Assembly (NCBI GenBank): GCA_016124615.1
Contig: WGNF01000006.1
Span: 62,001 to 126,000, forward strand
Source of the DNA: Paracoccaceae bacterium
Lineage (GTDB): Bacteria; Pseudomonadota; Alphaproteobacteria; Rhodobacterales; Rhodobacteraceae
Length of the DNA: 64,000 nucleotides
Direction: 5' to 3'
This document shows, piece after piece, positions 46,410 to 55,157 of the stretch; position 1 is the stretch's first letter; the number at the start of each line of letters is the position of its first letter. The position numbers and the translations under genes are program-made. Below the pieces are notes generated by a model, which saw only the letters and a list, made by a program, of their open reading frames with translations, searched no databases and had not been told where the DNA came from.

Positions 46410-47393
46410 GTGAGATACCAAGCCCACAGACTCTCCGTCGCCCCGATGATGGATTGGACCGACCGGCACTGCCGCGTGTTTCATCGCACGCTCAGCCGCG
46501 AGGCGTTGCTTTATACCGAGATGGTCACATCGGCCGCGATCGTTCATGGCGACCGGGCGCGGCTGCTGGATTTTGACGCGGCCGAGCATCCGGTGGCTCT
46601 GCAACTTGGCGGGTCGGATCCGGCGGAACTGGCTGCGGCGGCGCGTATCGCCGCCGACTGGGGCTATGTCGAGGTCAACCTGAACTGCGGTTGCCCGTCC
46701 GACCGGGTGCAGTCGGGCTGCTTCGGCGCCGTGCTGATGCAGCAGCCCGCGCTGGTGGCGGATTGCGTGGCGGCGATGATCGCGGCCAGCCCGGTCGAGG
46801 TGACGGTGAAATGCCGGATCGGCGTGGATGATCAGGCGCCCGAAGAGGCGCTGCCCGCGTTTCTGGAAACCGTCGCGGCGGCCGGGGTGCGGCGCTTCAC
46901 CATCCACGCCCGCAAGGCCTGGCTTCAGGGCCTGTCGCCCAAGGAAAACCGTGAGGTTCCGCCGCTCGACTATCCGCTGGTGCTGGCGATGAAGCGGACG
47001 TTTCCGGGGCTCGATCTGTCGATCAACGGCGGCATCGCCTCGCTGGACGCGGTCGAGGGGTTTCTGGCCGACGGGCTTGATGGGGTGATGATCGGCCGCG
47101 CCGCTTATCACGATCCTGCCGCCATCCTTCTGGACGCCGACCGCCGCATCTTCGGCGTGCCGCACGGCCTCAGCGCGCCGGAGGCGGTCGAGGCGATGCG
47201 GCCCTACATCGCCCGTCACCTGGCACAGGGCGGCCGTCTGCACCAGATCACGCGCCACATGCTGGGGCTGTTCCACGGTCAGCCCGGCGCCCGGCTCTGG
47301 CGTCGTCTGCTGTCGGAACAGGCCAACCGCCCCGGCGCGGGGTTCGACGTGCTCGATGCCGCGCTGGCCGAGGTCTGCCGCGCCGCCGCCTGA
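46410..47393 (+). CDS. dusA: tRNA-dihydrouridine synthase A
   Basis: An FMN enzyme of 327 residues that reduces uridine to dihydrouridine in tRNA D-loops. DusA features are LSVAPMMDWTDRHCR, YTEMVTS, ALQLGGSDPAEL, EVNLNCGCPSDRVQSGCFGAVLM with the active-site Cys95, VKCRIGVDD, TIHARKAWLQGLSPKENR and the FMN-phosphate motif INGGI...DGVMIGRAAY. The start is a GTG at 46410, because the fold begins at the next few residues. Confidence 0.94.
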   Translation: MRYQAHRLSVAPMMDWTDRHCRVFHRTLSREALLYTEMVTSAAIVHGDRARLLDFDAAEHPVALQLGGSDPAELAAAARIAADWGYVEVNLNCGCPSDRVQSGCFGAVLMQQPALVADCVAAMIAASPVEVTVKCRIGVDDQAPEEALPAFLETVAAAGVRRFTIHARKAWLQGLSPKENREVPPLDYPLVLAMKRTFPGLDLSINGGIASLDAVEGFLADGLDGVMIGRAAYHDPAAILLDADRRIFGVPHGLSAPEAVEAMRPYIARHLAQGGRLHQITRHMLGLFHGQPGARLWRRLLSEQANRPGAGFDVLDAALAEVCRAAA

Positions 47394-47471
47394 CCTTCGG
47401 CCCTCTCGCGCTTTGTTTTCCCGAAATCACGACTGCGTGATAGGATGAATGCATTTCGATGGGAGTGATTC

Positions 47472-48125
47472 ATGGGCGAATACATCAAGCCGGGCATCCG
47501 GGCGTCTTACGTCTATCAGGACAACGTGCTCATGTGCTGGGCCGGGGTCGGGTTGACCATGTGGCGGTCACGGCACGGCAAGGGCGGGCCGGGCCATTCA
47601 CTCGACGAGCTTTTCGCCCGGCAGGGCGGCGGGCGCTACCTGCAGATCCTGAACTACATCGCACTGCTGAACGAGGAACTGGGCGGCGGCATGGACCTGT
47701 CGCGGCTGCCCACTGCCGAGGCGACGGTGCGCGGCCAGCACCCTGAATTCCGCAATGTGCCCTCGGGCCTGCCCGATACCTGGGCCGACGGGTTCTTCAC
47801 CTGGCTCGGTTGCCGCAGTGACCCGCTGGATGCCACGGTGTCTGCCAGCGACCTGAAGGCGATGATCCGCAACAACGGGCCGATCGCGATCTTCACCCGC
47901 AATCCGGGCCACCTGCAGATCCTTGTCGGCTATTGGGAGGCCGCGGGCCACGAAGACAAGCCGCAGGTGATCCTGTTCAACCCGGAACGCTACATTCTTG
48001 AGATGGAGCGGCGGAACGACCCCAGCCTCGACCCCAGCGTCGTGCGCGAGGACCGGCTGCTGTGGGAACACTGGCAGGCCTATTACTGCGGCAATCTGGT
48101 GGACGGAAAGGGCTGGCACTACTAG
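47472..48125 (+). CDS. Putative papain-like cysteine protease
   Basis: A 217-residue soluble protein. Gln16, Cys22 (QDNVLMCWAG), His147 (GPIAIFTRNPGHLQILVGYW) and Asn170 (LFNPER) are arranged like the oxyanion Gln, nucleophile, His and Asn of papain-like peptidases (C39/C70-like bacterial group). There is no signal peptide. GGGAG precedes the ATG. The family call rests on the order of residues, not on overall similarity that I can measure, so a non-peptidase member of the fold remains possible. Confidence 0.6.
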   Translation: MGEYIKPGIRASYVYQDNVLMCWAGVGLTMWRSRHGKGGPGHSLDELFARQGGGRYLQILNYIALLNEELGGGMDLSRLPTAEATVRGQHPEFRNVPSGLPDTWADGFFTWLGCRSDPLDATVSASDLKAMIRNNGPIAIFTRNPGHLQILVGYWEAAGHEDKPQVILFNPERYILEMERRNDPSLDPSVVREDRLLWEHWQAYYCGNLVDGKGWHY

Positions 48126-48134
48126 CCCGCCCGC

Positions 48135-49307
48135 CTAGTCCCGCGCCAACCGCGACAGCGCGAACGCCAGCACCCCGCAGACTGCGATCGCGGCCAGCAT
48201 CGGCAGGGCGGTGCCGTCAAAGAACGGCGCCGTCAGCGCGATCATCGCGCCGCCCGCCAGCATCTGCAGCGTGCCGCCCAGCGACGAGGCCATCCCCGCC
48301 ACGTCGCCATGCGTGTCAAGCGCCATCACCATCGTGGTCGGAATGACGAGGCCAAGAAAGGCGTTGGCAATGAACAGCCCCGCCATCACCACCCACAGCG
48401 TCGCGCCGCCCGCCGCCGCCACAGCCAGCAGCACCAGCGTCGAAAGCGCGAAGCCCGCCGTTGCCACCGCCACCACGCGCGGCGCGCCGAAGTGCAGCCC
48501 AAGCCCGGCGGCCAGCTGCGAGCTGGCAAAGAAGCCGATCGCATTCGCTGCAAAGGCGAGCGAAAATTCGGTCGGCGACAGGCCAAAGCTGCCGGTGTAG
48601 ACGAAAGCCGCGGAGGCGATGAAGACGAAGAAGCTTGCCATGCCGAAGCCGCCGGTGAAGGTCAGCGTCAGAAACGCGCGGTCGGTCAGAAGCCGCGCGG
48701 CCGCCGCCCACATCGCGGCCGGGTCGGCCCTGACCCTGCGCCCCGGTGGCAAGGTCTCGGGCAGCGCGAAGCCGACCAGCAGCAGGCTTAACGCCGCCGC
48801 GCCGCAGAGCACGCCGAAGATCGCCCGCCAGCCTGCCACGGCGATCAGGCCCGACCCCGCCAGCGGCGCCAGCATCGGCGAGATCGAGATCACCAGCATG
48901 ATGGCCGCCATCAGCCGCGTTGCCTCGGGCCCGGTGTGCAAGTCGCGGATCACCGCGCGCGGCACCACCATGACCGCCGCACCGCCCAGCCCCTGCACGA
49001 ACCGCCCCGCCGTCAGCCAGCCGATCGACGGCGCCAGCGCGCAGGCGACCGACCCGGCGATGAAGATCGCGAGCCCCACATACAGCGGCAACTTGCGCCC
49101 GGCCTGATCGGCCCAGGGGCCATAGATCAGCTGCGCCACCCCGAAGGCGAGGAAATAGGCGGTGATCGTGTCCTGCGTCGCCGCCACCGGCGCGCCGAGG
49201 CTGGCACCGATCGCGGGCATTGCGGGCAGATACATGTCGATCGCGAACGGGCCGACGCAGGACATCAACCCGAGGATCAGCGCGGTCTTCAGGCGAGAGT
49301 CGGTCAT
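48135..49307 (-). CDS. MFS multidrug efflux transporter, Bcr/CflA type
   Basis: A 390-residue major facilitator with twelve predicted transmembrane helices. The drug:H+ antiporter 12-TM subgroup features FAIDMYLPAMPAI in helix 1, the loop GPWADQAGRKLPLYVGL (motif A), and GRFVQGLGGAAVMVVPRAVIRD are present, placing it with Bcr/CflA proteins. The exported substrate is unknown. It ends 10 bases from the convergent protease gene. Confidence 0.9.
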   Translation of the reverse strand: MTDSRLKTALILGLMSCVGPFAIDMYLPAMPAIGASLGAPVAATQDTITAYFLAFGVAQLIYGPWADQAGRKLPLYVGLAIFIAGSVACALAPSIGWLTAGRFVQGLGGAAVMVVPRAVIRDLHTGPEATRLMAAIMLVISISPMLAPLAGSGLIAVAGWRAIFGVLCGAAALSLLLVGFALPETLPPGRRVRADPAAMWAAAARLLTDRAFLTLTFTGGFGMASFFVFIASAAFVYTGSFGLSPTEFSLAFAANAIGFFASSQLAAGLGLHFGAPRVVAVATAGFALSTLVLLAVAAAGGATLWVVMAGLFIANAFLGLVIPTTMVMALDTHGDVAGMASSLGGTLQMLAGGAMIALTAPFFDGTALPMLAAIAVCGVLAFALSRLARD

Positions 49308-49480
49308 CGGGGGGAATCCGGCGTTGCGGGAATGGCCCGGTTCTATCCACCCCGCCCGCCGCTGGCGAGGCGTAAAGCGACATCCATGCCATAGGATGAC
49401 GCGCGCCGACCGCCGCTCGCTCTGGCGCGCGGCCGCATCGCGCGCTATGTGCGAGGCGACACATCAAGAAAGGGCCCCCG

Positions 49481-50299
49481 ATGCCGGATTTCGCGACGCT
49501 GCTGCCGATGATCGTGCTTTTGGTGGTGATCGGCGGCTTGGCCGGGGTGCTGGCGGGCCTGCTGGGGGTCGGCGGCGGCATCGTGCTGGTGCCCGCGTTC
49601 TTCTACGCCTTCGGCTCGCTCGGCTTTGGCGGCCCGCACCTGATGCAGGTTTGTGTCGCAACCTCGCTTGCCACGATCATGGTCACCTCGGGGCGCTCGG
49701 TGCTGGCGCACAATCGCAAGGGCGCAGTGGACTGGGGCATCCTGAAGGGCTTCGGCCCCGGCATCGTCGTCGGCTCGCTGCTGGGGTCCATCGCGGTGTC
49801 GCATCTGCACACGCTGACGCTGCAGATCATCTTCGGCTGCCTCGCGCTGGTGGTGTCGCTCTACCTCGGCCTTGGCCGGGTCGAATGGCGGCTGGGCGAC
49901 GCGATGCCCACCGGCGCGCTGCGGCTGGCAATCTCGCCTCTGGTCGGGTTCCTCTCGGTCCTGATGGGGATCGGCGGCGGTTCGTTCGGCGTGCCGCTGA
50001 TGACGCTGTTCTCGACCCCGATCCACCGCGCGGTGGCAACGGCGGCGGGCTTCGGGATGCTGATTGCGGTGCCCTCGGTCATCACCTTCCTGTTTTCCGG
50101 CATTCCCGACGCCCCGCCCTATACGCTGGGGCTGATCAACATCCCGGCGTTCCTTTTGATCATCGCGATGACGCTGACCACCACGCCCTGGGGCGTGAAG
50201 CTGGCCCATGCGATGGACCCCAAGCCGCTGCGCCGGGTGTTCGCGGTCTTCCTTGGCATCGTCGCGCTGAACATGCTGCGCAAGGCGGCCGGATGGTAG
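49481..50299 (+). CDS. TauE/SafE-family anion permease
   Basis: A 272-residue membrane protein with eight or so transmembrane segments in two inverted repeats, each with a glycine-rich motif (GLAGVLAGLLGVGGGIVLVP and SVLMGIGGGSFGVPLM). This is the TauE/SafE signature; members move sulfite, sulfoacetate or related organosulfonate breakdown products. It overlaps the next gene by 7 bases, hinting at a joint function with the Fe/2OG-oxygenase-like protein. Confidence 0.9.
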   Translation: MPDFATLLPMIVLLVVIGGLAGVLAGLLGVGGGIVLVPAFFYAFGSLGFGGPHLMQVCVATSLATIMVTSGRSVLAHNRKGAVDWGILKGFGPGIVVGSLLGSIAVSHLHTLTLQIIFGCLALVVSLYLGLGRVEWRLGDAMPTGALRLAISPLVGFLSVLMGIGGGSFGVPLMTLFSTPIHRAVATAAGFGMLIAVPSVITFLFSGIPDAPPYTLGLINIPAFLLIIAMTLTTTPWGVKLAHAMDPKPLRRVFAVFLGIVALNMLRKAAGW

Positions 50300-51084
50300 G
50301 GCAGGGGTTCTTTGCCACCGGCTGGGTCCGCTTCGGCCCCGACCCGGTGGTGAAGGATTGGGTGGCCCATGCCCGCCCCGCCGCCCTTGAGGCTTTGACA
50401 GCAGTCGAGAATGCACATTGGTGGCGTTGCGGTGGTACCTGGTTTGCCGGGGTCAACGTGCTGGCAAACGATGCGGCGGGCCGGATCGGTGGCGGGCCAC
50501 CGCTGGGCGGTGCAGCGGTGGATTTCGTCGCCGACGCGCTGGGGCTGTCGCTGCCGCTGGATCCAGGGCAACTGTCGGTTACCCGCCCCGGCTATCCGCA
50601 GCCGTCGGAGGATGAGAGTGCCGCCGCCGCCCGCTATCGCCGCGACCGCGACGCGGCGCATGTCGACGGCCTGTTGCCGATCGGCCCGGACCGTCGCCGG
50701 ATGATCCGCGAGCCGCATGGGTTCATCCTTGGCCTGCCGGTCACCGAAAGCAGCGCCGACGCCGCCCCGCTGGTGGTCTGGGAAGGCAGCCATCAGATCA
50801 TGCGACGCGCCTTCGCCGCGGCGCTGCACGGGCACCCGCCCGAGGATTGGCCCGACATCGACGTGACCGAAGCCTATCATGCCGCCCGCCGCGAGGTCTT
50901 CGCCACCTGCCGCCGCGTGGCGATCCCGGCCCGCCCGGGCGAGGCGACGGTGATCCACCGCCTTGCCCTGCATGGCGTCGCATCCTGGGCCGAGGGCGCC
51001 ACCGCCGACCCGGCGGGCCGCGCGATCGTCTATTTCCGCCCCGAACTGCCCGGCGGTATCGCCGACTGGCTCGCCGCGCCCTAA
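50293..51084 (+). CDS. Phytanoyl-CoA dioxygenase-like Fe(II)/2-oxoglutarate protein
   Basis: A 263-residue protein. H123-V-D125 in RDAAHVDGLLPI gives the HxD half of an Fe(II) facial triad, and the distal His is H222 or H227 in ATVIHRLALHGVASW. Arg243 or Arg249 after it could bind the 2-oxoglutarate carboxylate. This is the PhyH-like cupin layout, but I cannot verify a named subfamily. The ATG overlaps the TauE stop by 7 bases. Its TAA overlaps the TAG of the convergent flavoprotein gene (CTAA). Confidence 0.65.
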   Translation: MVGQGFFATGWVRFGPDPVVKDWVAHARPAALEALTAVENAHWWRCGGTWFAGVNVLANDAAGRIGGGPPLGGAAVDFVADALGLSLPLDPGQLSVTRPGYPQPSEDESAAAARYRRDRDAAHVDGLLPIGPDRRRMIREPHGFILGLPVTESSADAAPLVVWEGSHQIMRRAFAAALHGHPPEDWPDIDVTEAYHAARREVFATCRRVAIPARPGEATVIHRLALHGVASWAEGATADPAGRAIVYFRPELPGGIADWLAAP

Positions 51085-52640
51085 GCCCGGTGGCTGGCCG
51101 TGCGCAGCGCCGCCCGCGCGGCGACCGCCCCCATGCCCATCGCACCGGTGTAGCCGCCCATCCCGGCCCAGGCCGAGGCGAGCCAGAGCCCCGGAACCGA
51201 GGTTCGCGCGGTCATCTGCGGCACCGACAACAGGCCGCGCGGCACCTCGGGGTCGAAGCCCAGCACGGCGCCGCCCGGCGTGCCCAGCCGGTCGCGTAGC
51301 GTGCGCGCCGTCGCCATGTCGGCGCTGACGACCGCCGCCGCAAAGCCCGGCCATTCGGCGTCGAGCCGGGCGGTGACGGCCGCCACCCAGGCCGCCTTGC
51401 GGGCGGCATAGTCGGCGTCGGACAGCCCGTCCCAGTTTTCCAGCCGGTCGATGGCGGTCGCACAAACCGGCGCCGGTTGGCCCGTCGCCAGACCGCTGTC
51501 AACATGGCCGTAGTCGACCACGGCCAGCGGCGGCAGCCGGTCGCCCGGCATCGCGGCAGTCAACCCACCAACGGCCTTGAAATCCGCCAGAGTCTCCATC
51601 CACTCGGGCAGGATCTGGGTGGAATAGGCGGTCAGCCCGATCTCGGCCGCGGGCCGGTTCAGCGCATAGCTGATCGTGAAGGCGGAAACCGAGGGCCGAC
51701 GCCCGGCGAAGGGTTCCATGAATGCGGCGCGGATCGGCGTGGCCAGCATCGCGGCGACATGTTCCGGCGCGGCGTTCGCGAAAATCACCGGCGCGTGCAC
51801 CTCGGACAGGGTGCCATCGGGGCCGGTCACCTGCACCCCGTTCGCGCGCCCCTGGGGGTCGGTCAGCACGCGCGTGACGCTGTGCCCGGTCAGCGCGGTG
51901 CCGCCCTCTTCGCGCACAATCCGCACGAGGTTCTCGACCAGCCAGCCAGAGCCGCCCTTGATGTAATAGGCGCCGCTGTGCAGATAACCGCCCTGCGCCA
52001 CCGCGTAGGCCAGCCACCACAGCCGGTCGGGGTTTTCGGAATAATAGCCAAGGTTCGCCGCCATCACGAGTTTCAGCACTTCATGCGCGCCGAAGTGGCG
52101 CTGCATCACCTCGGACAGCGTCGAGCCCATGTCGCGCACCAGCGCCCAGAGGTCGAGCGGCAGATCGGCGGCGCGACCCAGCCACCATTGGCCATCGTGA
52201 TGCTCGCTGAACGCCGCCAGTGCCTCTTGGCTGCGGCCGATCTGGGTCAGAAAGCCGTGGATCGCGGCATGGTCGGCGGGAAACCGTTCGGCCAGCGCGG
52301 CCTCGACCTTGTCCAGCCCATGCGGCAACCGCAAGGGCGTGCCCAGCAGGGGCGAGCGGACTTCTTGAAAGATCTCGATGGGGACCAGTTCCACAACGTC
52401 GTCCAGCCCCAGCGCGCGAAAGACCGCCGCCTTTGGGTCGCCCGGCGCGCCCAGGGGCGTGGTCTCGTGCAACGACGCCTCGAACAACCGGCCGCCGCGT
52501 TCATAGGTGCCCGCGGCGCCGCCAAAGGCTTCGTTTCGTTCGAGGACGAGAACGTCATGCCCGGCGCGGGCAAAAAGCGCCCCTGCCGTCAGGCCACCCA
52601 GACCCGAACCGATGACGATGGCATCGTAGTTTTGTTTCAT
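51081..52640 (-). CDS. FAD-dependent oxidoreductase, CrtI/carotenoid-isomerase-like
   Basis: A 519-residue flavoprotein with the Rossmann motif VIGSGLGGLTAGALFARAGHDVLVLERN, the GGAAGTYERGG segment after it, and a C-terminal second FAD-contact SVPGLWLASAWAGMGGYTGAMG. This is the phytoene desaturase/CRTISO/all-trans-retinol saturase architecture. No other carotenoid gene is nearby, so a carotenoid substrate is only one option. An AGGAGGAG ribosome site lies before the ATG. It converges on, and overlaps by 4 bases, the Fe/2OG gene. Confidence 0.8.
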   Translation of the reverse strand: MKQNYDAIVIGSGLGGLTAGALFARAGHDVLVLERNEAFGGAAGTYERGGRLFEASLHETTPLGAPGDPKAAVFRALGLDDVVELVPIEIFQEVRSPLLGTPLRLPHGLDKVEAALAERFPADHAAIHGFLTQIGRSQEALAAFSEHHDGQWWLGRAADLPLDLWALVRDMGSTLSEVMQRHFGAHEVLKLVMAANLGYYSENPDRLWWLAYAVAQGGYLHSGAYYIKGGSGWLVENLVRIVREEGGTALTGHSVTRVLTDPQGRANGVQVTGPDGTLSEVHAPVIFANAAPEHVAAMLATPIRAAFMEPFAGRRPSVSAFTISYALNRPAAEIGLTAYSTQILPEWMETLADFKAVGGLTAAMPGDRLPPLAVVDYGHVDSGLATGQPAPVCATAIDRLENWDGLSDADYAARKAAWVAAVTARLDAEWPGFAAAVVSADMATARTLRDRLGTPGGAVLGFDPEVPRGLLSVPQMTARTSVPGLWLASAWAGMGGYTGAMGMGAVAARAALRTASHRA

Positions 52641-52712
52641 GGCGACTCCTCCTGTCTGCAGGAAGGGTGCCAGCGGTAACCGAGTCGCGCCTTGATCTGA
52701 CGCAGACGGGGG

Positions 52713-52958
52713 TCAGCGTTCCAGCCGCGCCGCGCGGCCGCCGCGGCGCTTCTGCAACAGCGGTGCGCGGGCGGGCAGTTCGGCCATCACCGCGCGGCGG
52801 GCCTCGGGCGTCATCTTCGACCATGCCGCGATCTCGTCGATGCTGCGCAGGCAGCCGACGCACAGCCGCGCCTCGGGATGCACGACGCAAACCTTGACGC
52901 AGGGGCTTTCGATCTCGTCACGCTGCCACAGGTCGTCGTTCACTTGCCGCTTTCCCAT
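52713..52958 (-). CDS. DUF1289 family protein
   Basis: An 81-residue protein with the DUF1289 pattern SPCVKVCVVHPEARLCVGCLRSIDEIAAW, whose four cysteines suggest a metal site. The C-terminus is Arg-rich. It starts inside the last codons of ruvX (19-base overlap), so it is translated from the same message as ccmI-ruvX. Function is unknown. Confidence 0.87.
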   Translation of the reverse strand: MGKRQVNDDLWQRDEIESPCVKVCVVHPEARLCVGCLRSIDEIAAWSKMTPEARRAVMAELPARAPLLQKRRGGRAARLER

Positions 52959-53425
52959 CTGAGGTGCTGCATGCGGTCCAGCACACCTTGCAGGATATAG
53001 CCCGCGGCGACGTGGTCGATCACCTCTTTGCGACGCTTGCGCGACGTATCCGCCTCCAGCAGCGCGCGTTCGGCGGCAACGGTCGAGAGCCGTTCATCCC
53101 AGAAGCCGATCGGCAACTCGGTCAGGCGCGACAGGTTGCGGGCGAAGGCGCGGGTGGATTGGCAGCGCGCGCCTTCCGAGCCGTCCATGTTGCGCGGCAG
53201 CCCAAGGATCAGGCCGCCCAGTTCGCGCGCCTTGGCGATGGCCAGCAGGGCCGCCGCATCCTCGGTGAACTTGCTGCGGCGGATGGTTTCGCTTGGGGTC
53301 GCGACCGACCAGAGCCGGTCCGAGATCGCGACGCCGATGGTCTTTTCGCCAAGGTCGAGCCCGGCGAGCGCCCGCATCGGGGGCAGCACGGCGGCGAAAT
53401 CCTCGATGGTTTCGAACACGCTCAC
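52940..53425 (-). CDS. ruvX: Holliday junction resolvase-like protein RuvX (YqgF)
   Basis: A 161-residue RNase H-fold protein. LAGLDLGEKTIGVAISD carries the first catalytic Asp, GLILGLPRNMDGSEGARCQSTRAFA the middle motif, PIGFWDERLSTVAAERALLEAD the second acidic site and DHVAAGYILQGVLD the last. YqgF proteins act in 16S rRNA 5' processing and are annotated as putative resolvases. Its ATG overlaps the ccmI stop. Confidence 0.93.
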   Translation of the reverse strand: MSVFETIEDFAAVLPPMRALAGLDLGEKTIGVAISDRLWSVATPSETIRRSKFTEDAAALLAIAKARELGGLILGLPRNMDGSEGARCQSTRAFARNLSRLTELPIGFWDERLSTVAAERALLEADTSRKRRKEVIDHVAAGYILQGVLDRMQHLRWESGK

Positions 53426-54939
53426 CCGGCCACCCCGGCCTTTTCGGCGGCGGCGCGGACAAGGCCAAGGTCGGCGTCATGCCCGGCAAAGACGCCCTGC
53501 GCCTTGGTCCAGATGTCGCGCGCCTGATCGGTCTGGCCCAGCACGCCATAGGCGGTGATCAACTGCGCCCATTGCGCGGGGGTGCCGCCCTGGGTCTGCA
53601 GCTGCTCGGCCAGCTTCGTCACCATACCCTGGATCATCGCTTGCCGGTCGGCGGGCGCCATCTGCCCGGCGGCCTGCATGTCGCCGGCCGTCGGCCCGGC
53701 GGTGCCGTCCCCGCCCAAGCCCGGCGCCGGGGCCGCTGCCGCTGCCTGCACCTTGGCCAGATCGTCGGGCGCATCGGCAAAGGCGGCGCTCGCCTTGGCC
53801 AGCGCCGCCTGCTGCTTTGCGGTTTCGCCCAGCACGCCATAGGCGCGGATCAGTTTCGCCCAGTCGTCGGCGTTGCCGCCCTGCCCGTCAAGCCGGGCGG
53901 CGAGTTGTTCGACCATGCCGCGGATCATCTGCTGGCGCGCTTCCGGCGTCATCTGTGCCGCGGCCTGCATGTCGCCCGCCGTGGGCCCCGCCGCGCCCGG
54001 CGCTGGCGGCGCGCTGTAGTTGATGCCGGCCAGTTGCGCGACCTCGTCGATCTGCGCCCGGATCGGTGGGATCCACGGCGCCGTTTCGGGGCCCGCTGCC
54101 AACAGCGGCGCCCAGTAGTGGAACGCCACATCGGGCCGCCCGGTCTGCGCGAACATCAGCCCGGTGTAATAGCGCGCGGTGCCGTTCTTCGGGTCCAGCG
54201 ACAGCGCCATCGCCAGCGGCTTGTCGGCATCCGGCGAGACATAGCCGTTGGTCGCCAGGATCATCAGCCCGGCCTGCGAGACATAGTCCTCGGCCCGCGC
54301 GGTGCTGCCCTCGATCCGGATCACCTGCGCCTGCGCCTTCCAGGCCGCCGCGTAATTGCCCAGCTTCGCCTCGTTCTGCGCCAGCAACTGTTCGCCGCGC
54401 AGATCGTCGGGCCGTGCCGCCACGGCGGCGCGCAGCTTGGTCATCAGGTCAAGGAAGTTCGGATCGGCGTTCGGGGCCGGGGCGGGTGGCATCTTCGCCT
54501 CTGCCTCTGCCTGCGAGGGGCGCGCGTCGCGCATCCGCTGCGCCTCGGCAAAGCGCTCGGTGTTCGGCAGGTCCGGATAGCCGGGCGCGCCAATGCGGTC
54601 GTAAAGCCACAGCGCGCCAAGGCCGACCACCACCATCGCCACCGCCGCCGCCCGGCTTGCCGCCCGCGGTGCCCGCACCACCGGCGCGCTGCCCGCCAGC
54701 GCGCGGTCTGCATCCAGCACCCGGCGCGCCACTTCGGTGCGCAGCCGCCCGGCCTCGTCGGCGCCAAGGATGCCGCGGGTCAGGTCGCGGTCGACCTCGC
54801 TCAACTGGTCGCGGTAGACCTGCAGATCATAGCCCGCCGCCGGTTCCGCATCGCGCCCGCTGCGCAGCGCCAGCAGCATCAGTGCGATCACCACCGCCGT
54901 CATGCCGCCGGCCGCGATCCAGAACTCCCAGTCGATCAT
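53422..54939 (-). CDS. ccmI: Cytochrome c biogenesis protein CcmI
   Basis: CcmI chaperones apocytochrome c to the heme ligation complex. The 505-residue protein has two membrane helices (about 5-22 and 95-115) around a cytoplasmic loop (LQVYRDQLSEVDRDLTRGIL), then a periplasmic TPR region with ARYYTGLMFAQTGRPDVAFHYW. The C-terminus holds two tandem modules of about 84 residues (about 318-401 and 415-498), each beginning GPTAGDMQAA. AAGGAGA precedes the ATG at 54939; an upstream extension lacks homology. Confidence 0.9.
   Translation of the reverse strand: MIDWEFWIAAGGMTAVVIALMLLALRSGRDAEPAAGYDLQVYRDQLSEVDRDLTRGILGADEAGRLRTEVARRVLDADRALAGSAPVVRAPRAASRAAAVAMVVVGLGALWLYDRIGAPGYPDLPNTERFAEAQRMRDARPSQAEAEAKMPPAPAPNADPNFLDLMTKLRAAVAARPDDLRGEQLLAQNEAKLGNYAAAWKAQAQVIRIEGSTARAEDYVSQAGLMILATNGYVSPDADKPLAMALSLDPKNGTARYYTGLMFAQTGRPDVAFHYWAPLLAAGPETAPWIPPIRAQIDEVAQLAGINYSAPPAPGAAGPTAGDMQAAAQMTPEARQQMIRGMVEQLAARLDGQGGNADDWAKLIRAYGVLGETAKQQAALAKASAAFADAPDDLAKVQAAAAAPAPGLGGDGTAGPTAGDMQAAGQMAPADRQAMIQGMVTKLAEQLQTQGGTPAQWAQLITAYGVLGQTDQARDIWTKAQGVFAGHDADLGLVRAAAEKAGVAG
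53440..53990 (-). repeat. Internal tandem duplication in ccmI
   Basis: The two modules GPTAGDMQAAAQMTPEARQQ... and GPTAGDMQAAGQMAPADRQA... align along their whole length. They share MIRGMV/MIQGMV, LAARL/LAEQL, a GGN/GGT turn, DWAKLIRAYGVLGET / QWAQLITAYGVLGQT and a final AAA. Each is a TPR-like hairpin pair. The duplication adds about 85 residues to this CcmI compared with the single-module form I expect in the family. Confidence 0.7.
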
Positions 54940-55062
54940 CGGCTTCTCCTTGTGCGCCTTCCATGTAAGGTGAATTGGCCAGCCGAAAAAGGCCCAATCG
55001 CCCCGTGGCACCGGCGCAGGGCAGGGCGGCGTGTCGCAGGGCGATGTCGCATTCTTCCCCGA

Positions 55063-55090
55063 TTGTGCCGCTGGCAGGTGCGGGTATAAA
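55063..55090 (+). promoter_or_regulatory. Possible sox operon promoter
   Basis: TTGTGC at 55063 and TATAAA at 55085 are separated by 16 bases and lie 68 bases before the soxB start, between the divergent ccmI and soxB genes. The match to sigma-70 hexamers is moderate (4/6 and 5/6). It is the best promoter-like sequence in that gap. Confidence 0.35.
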
Positions 55091-55157
55091 GCAGTCCCGT
55101 TCCAGAACCGCATGCAGGGGCCGCGCGCTCCGGGGGCCAGGGGGAATCGATCCACCG

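Noticed and set aside
49162-50292. Long in-frame extension upstream of the Fe/2OG-like gene
   Set aside because: It runs through the TauE gene in another frame; no homology, and the ATG at 50293 fits the domain start and the coupling.
55021-55157. Short frames upstream of soxB and an N-terminal extension of soxB
   Set aside because: Family length and FAD motif position favour the ATG at 55158; the extension covers the promoter region.
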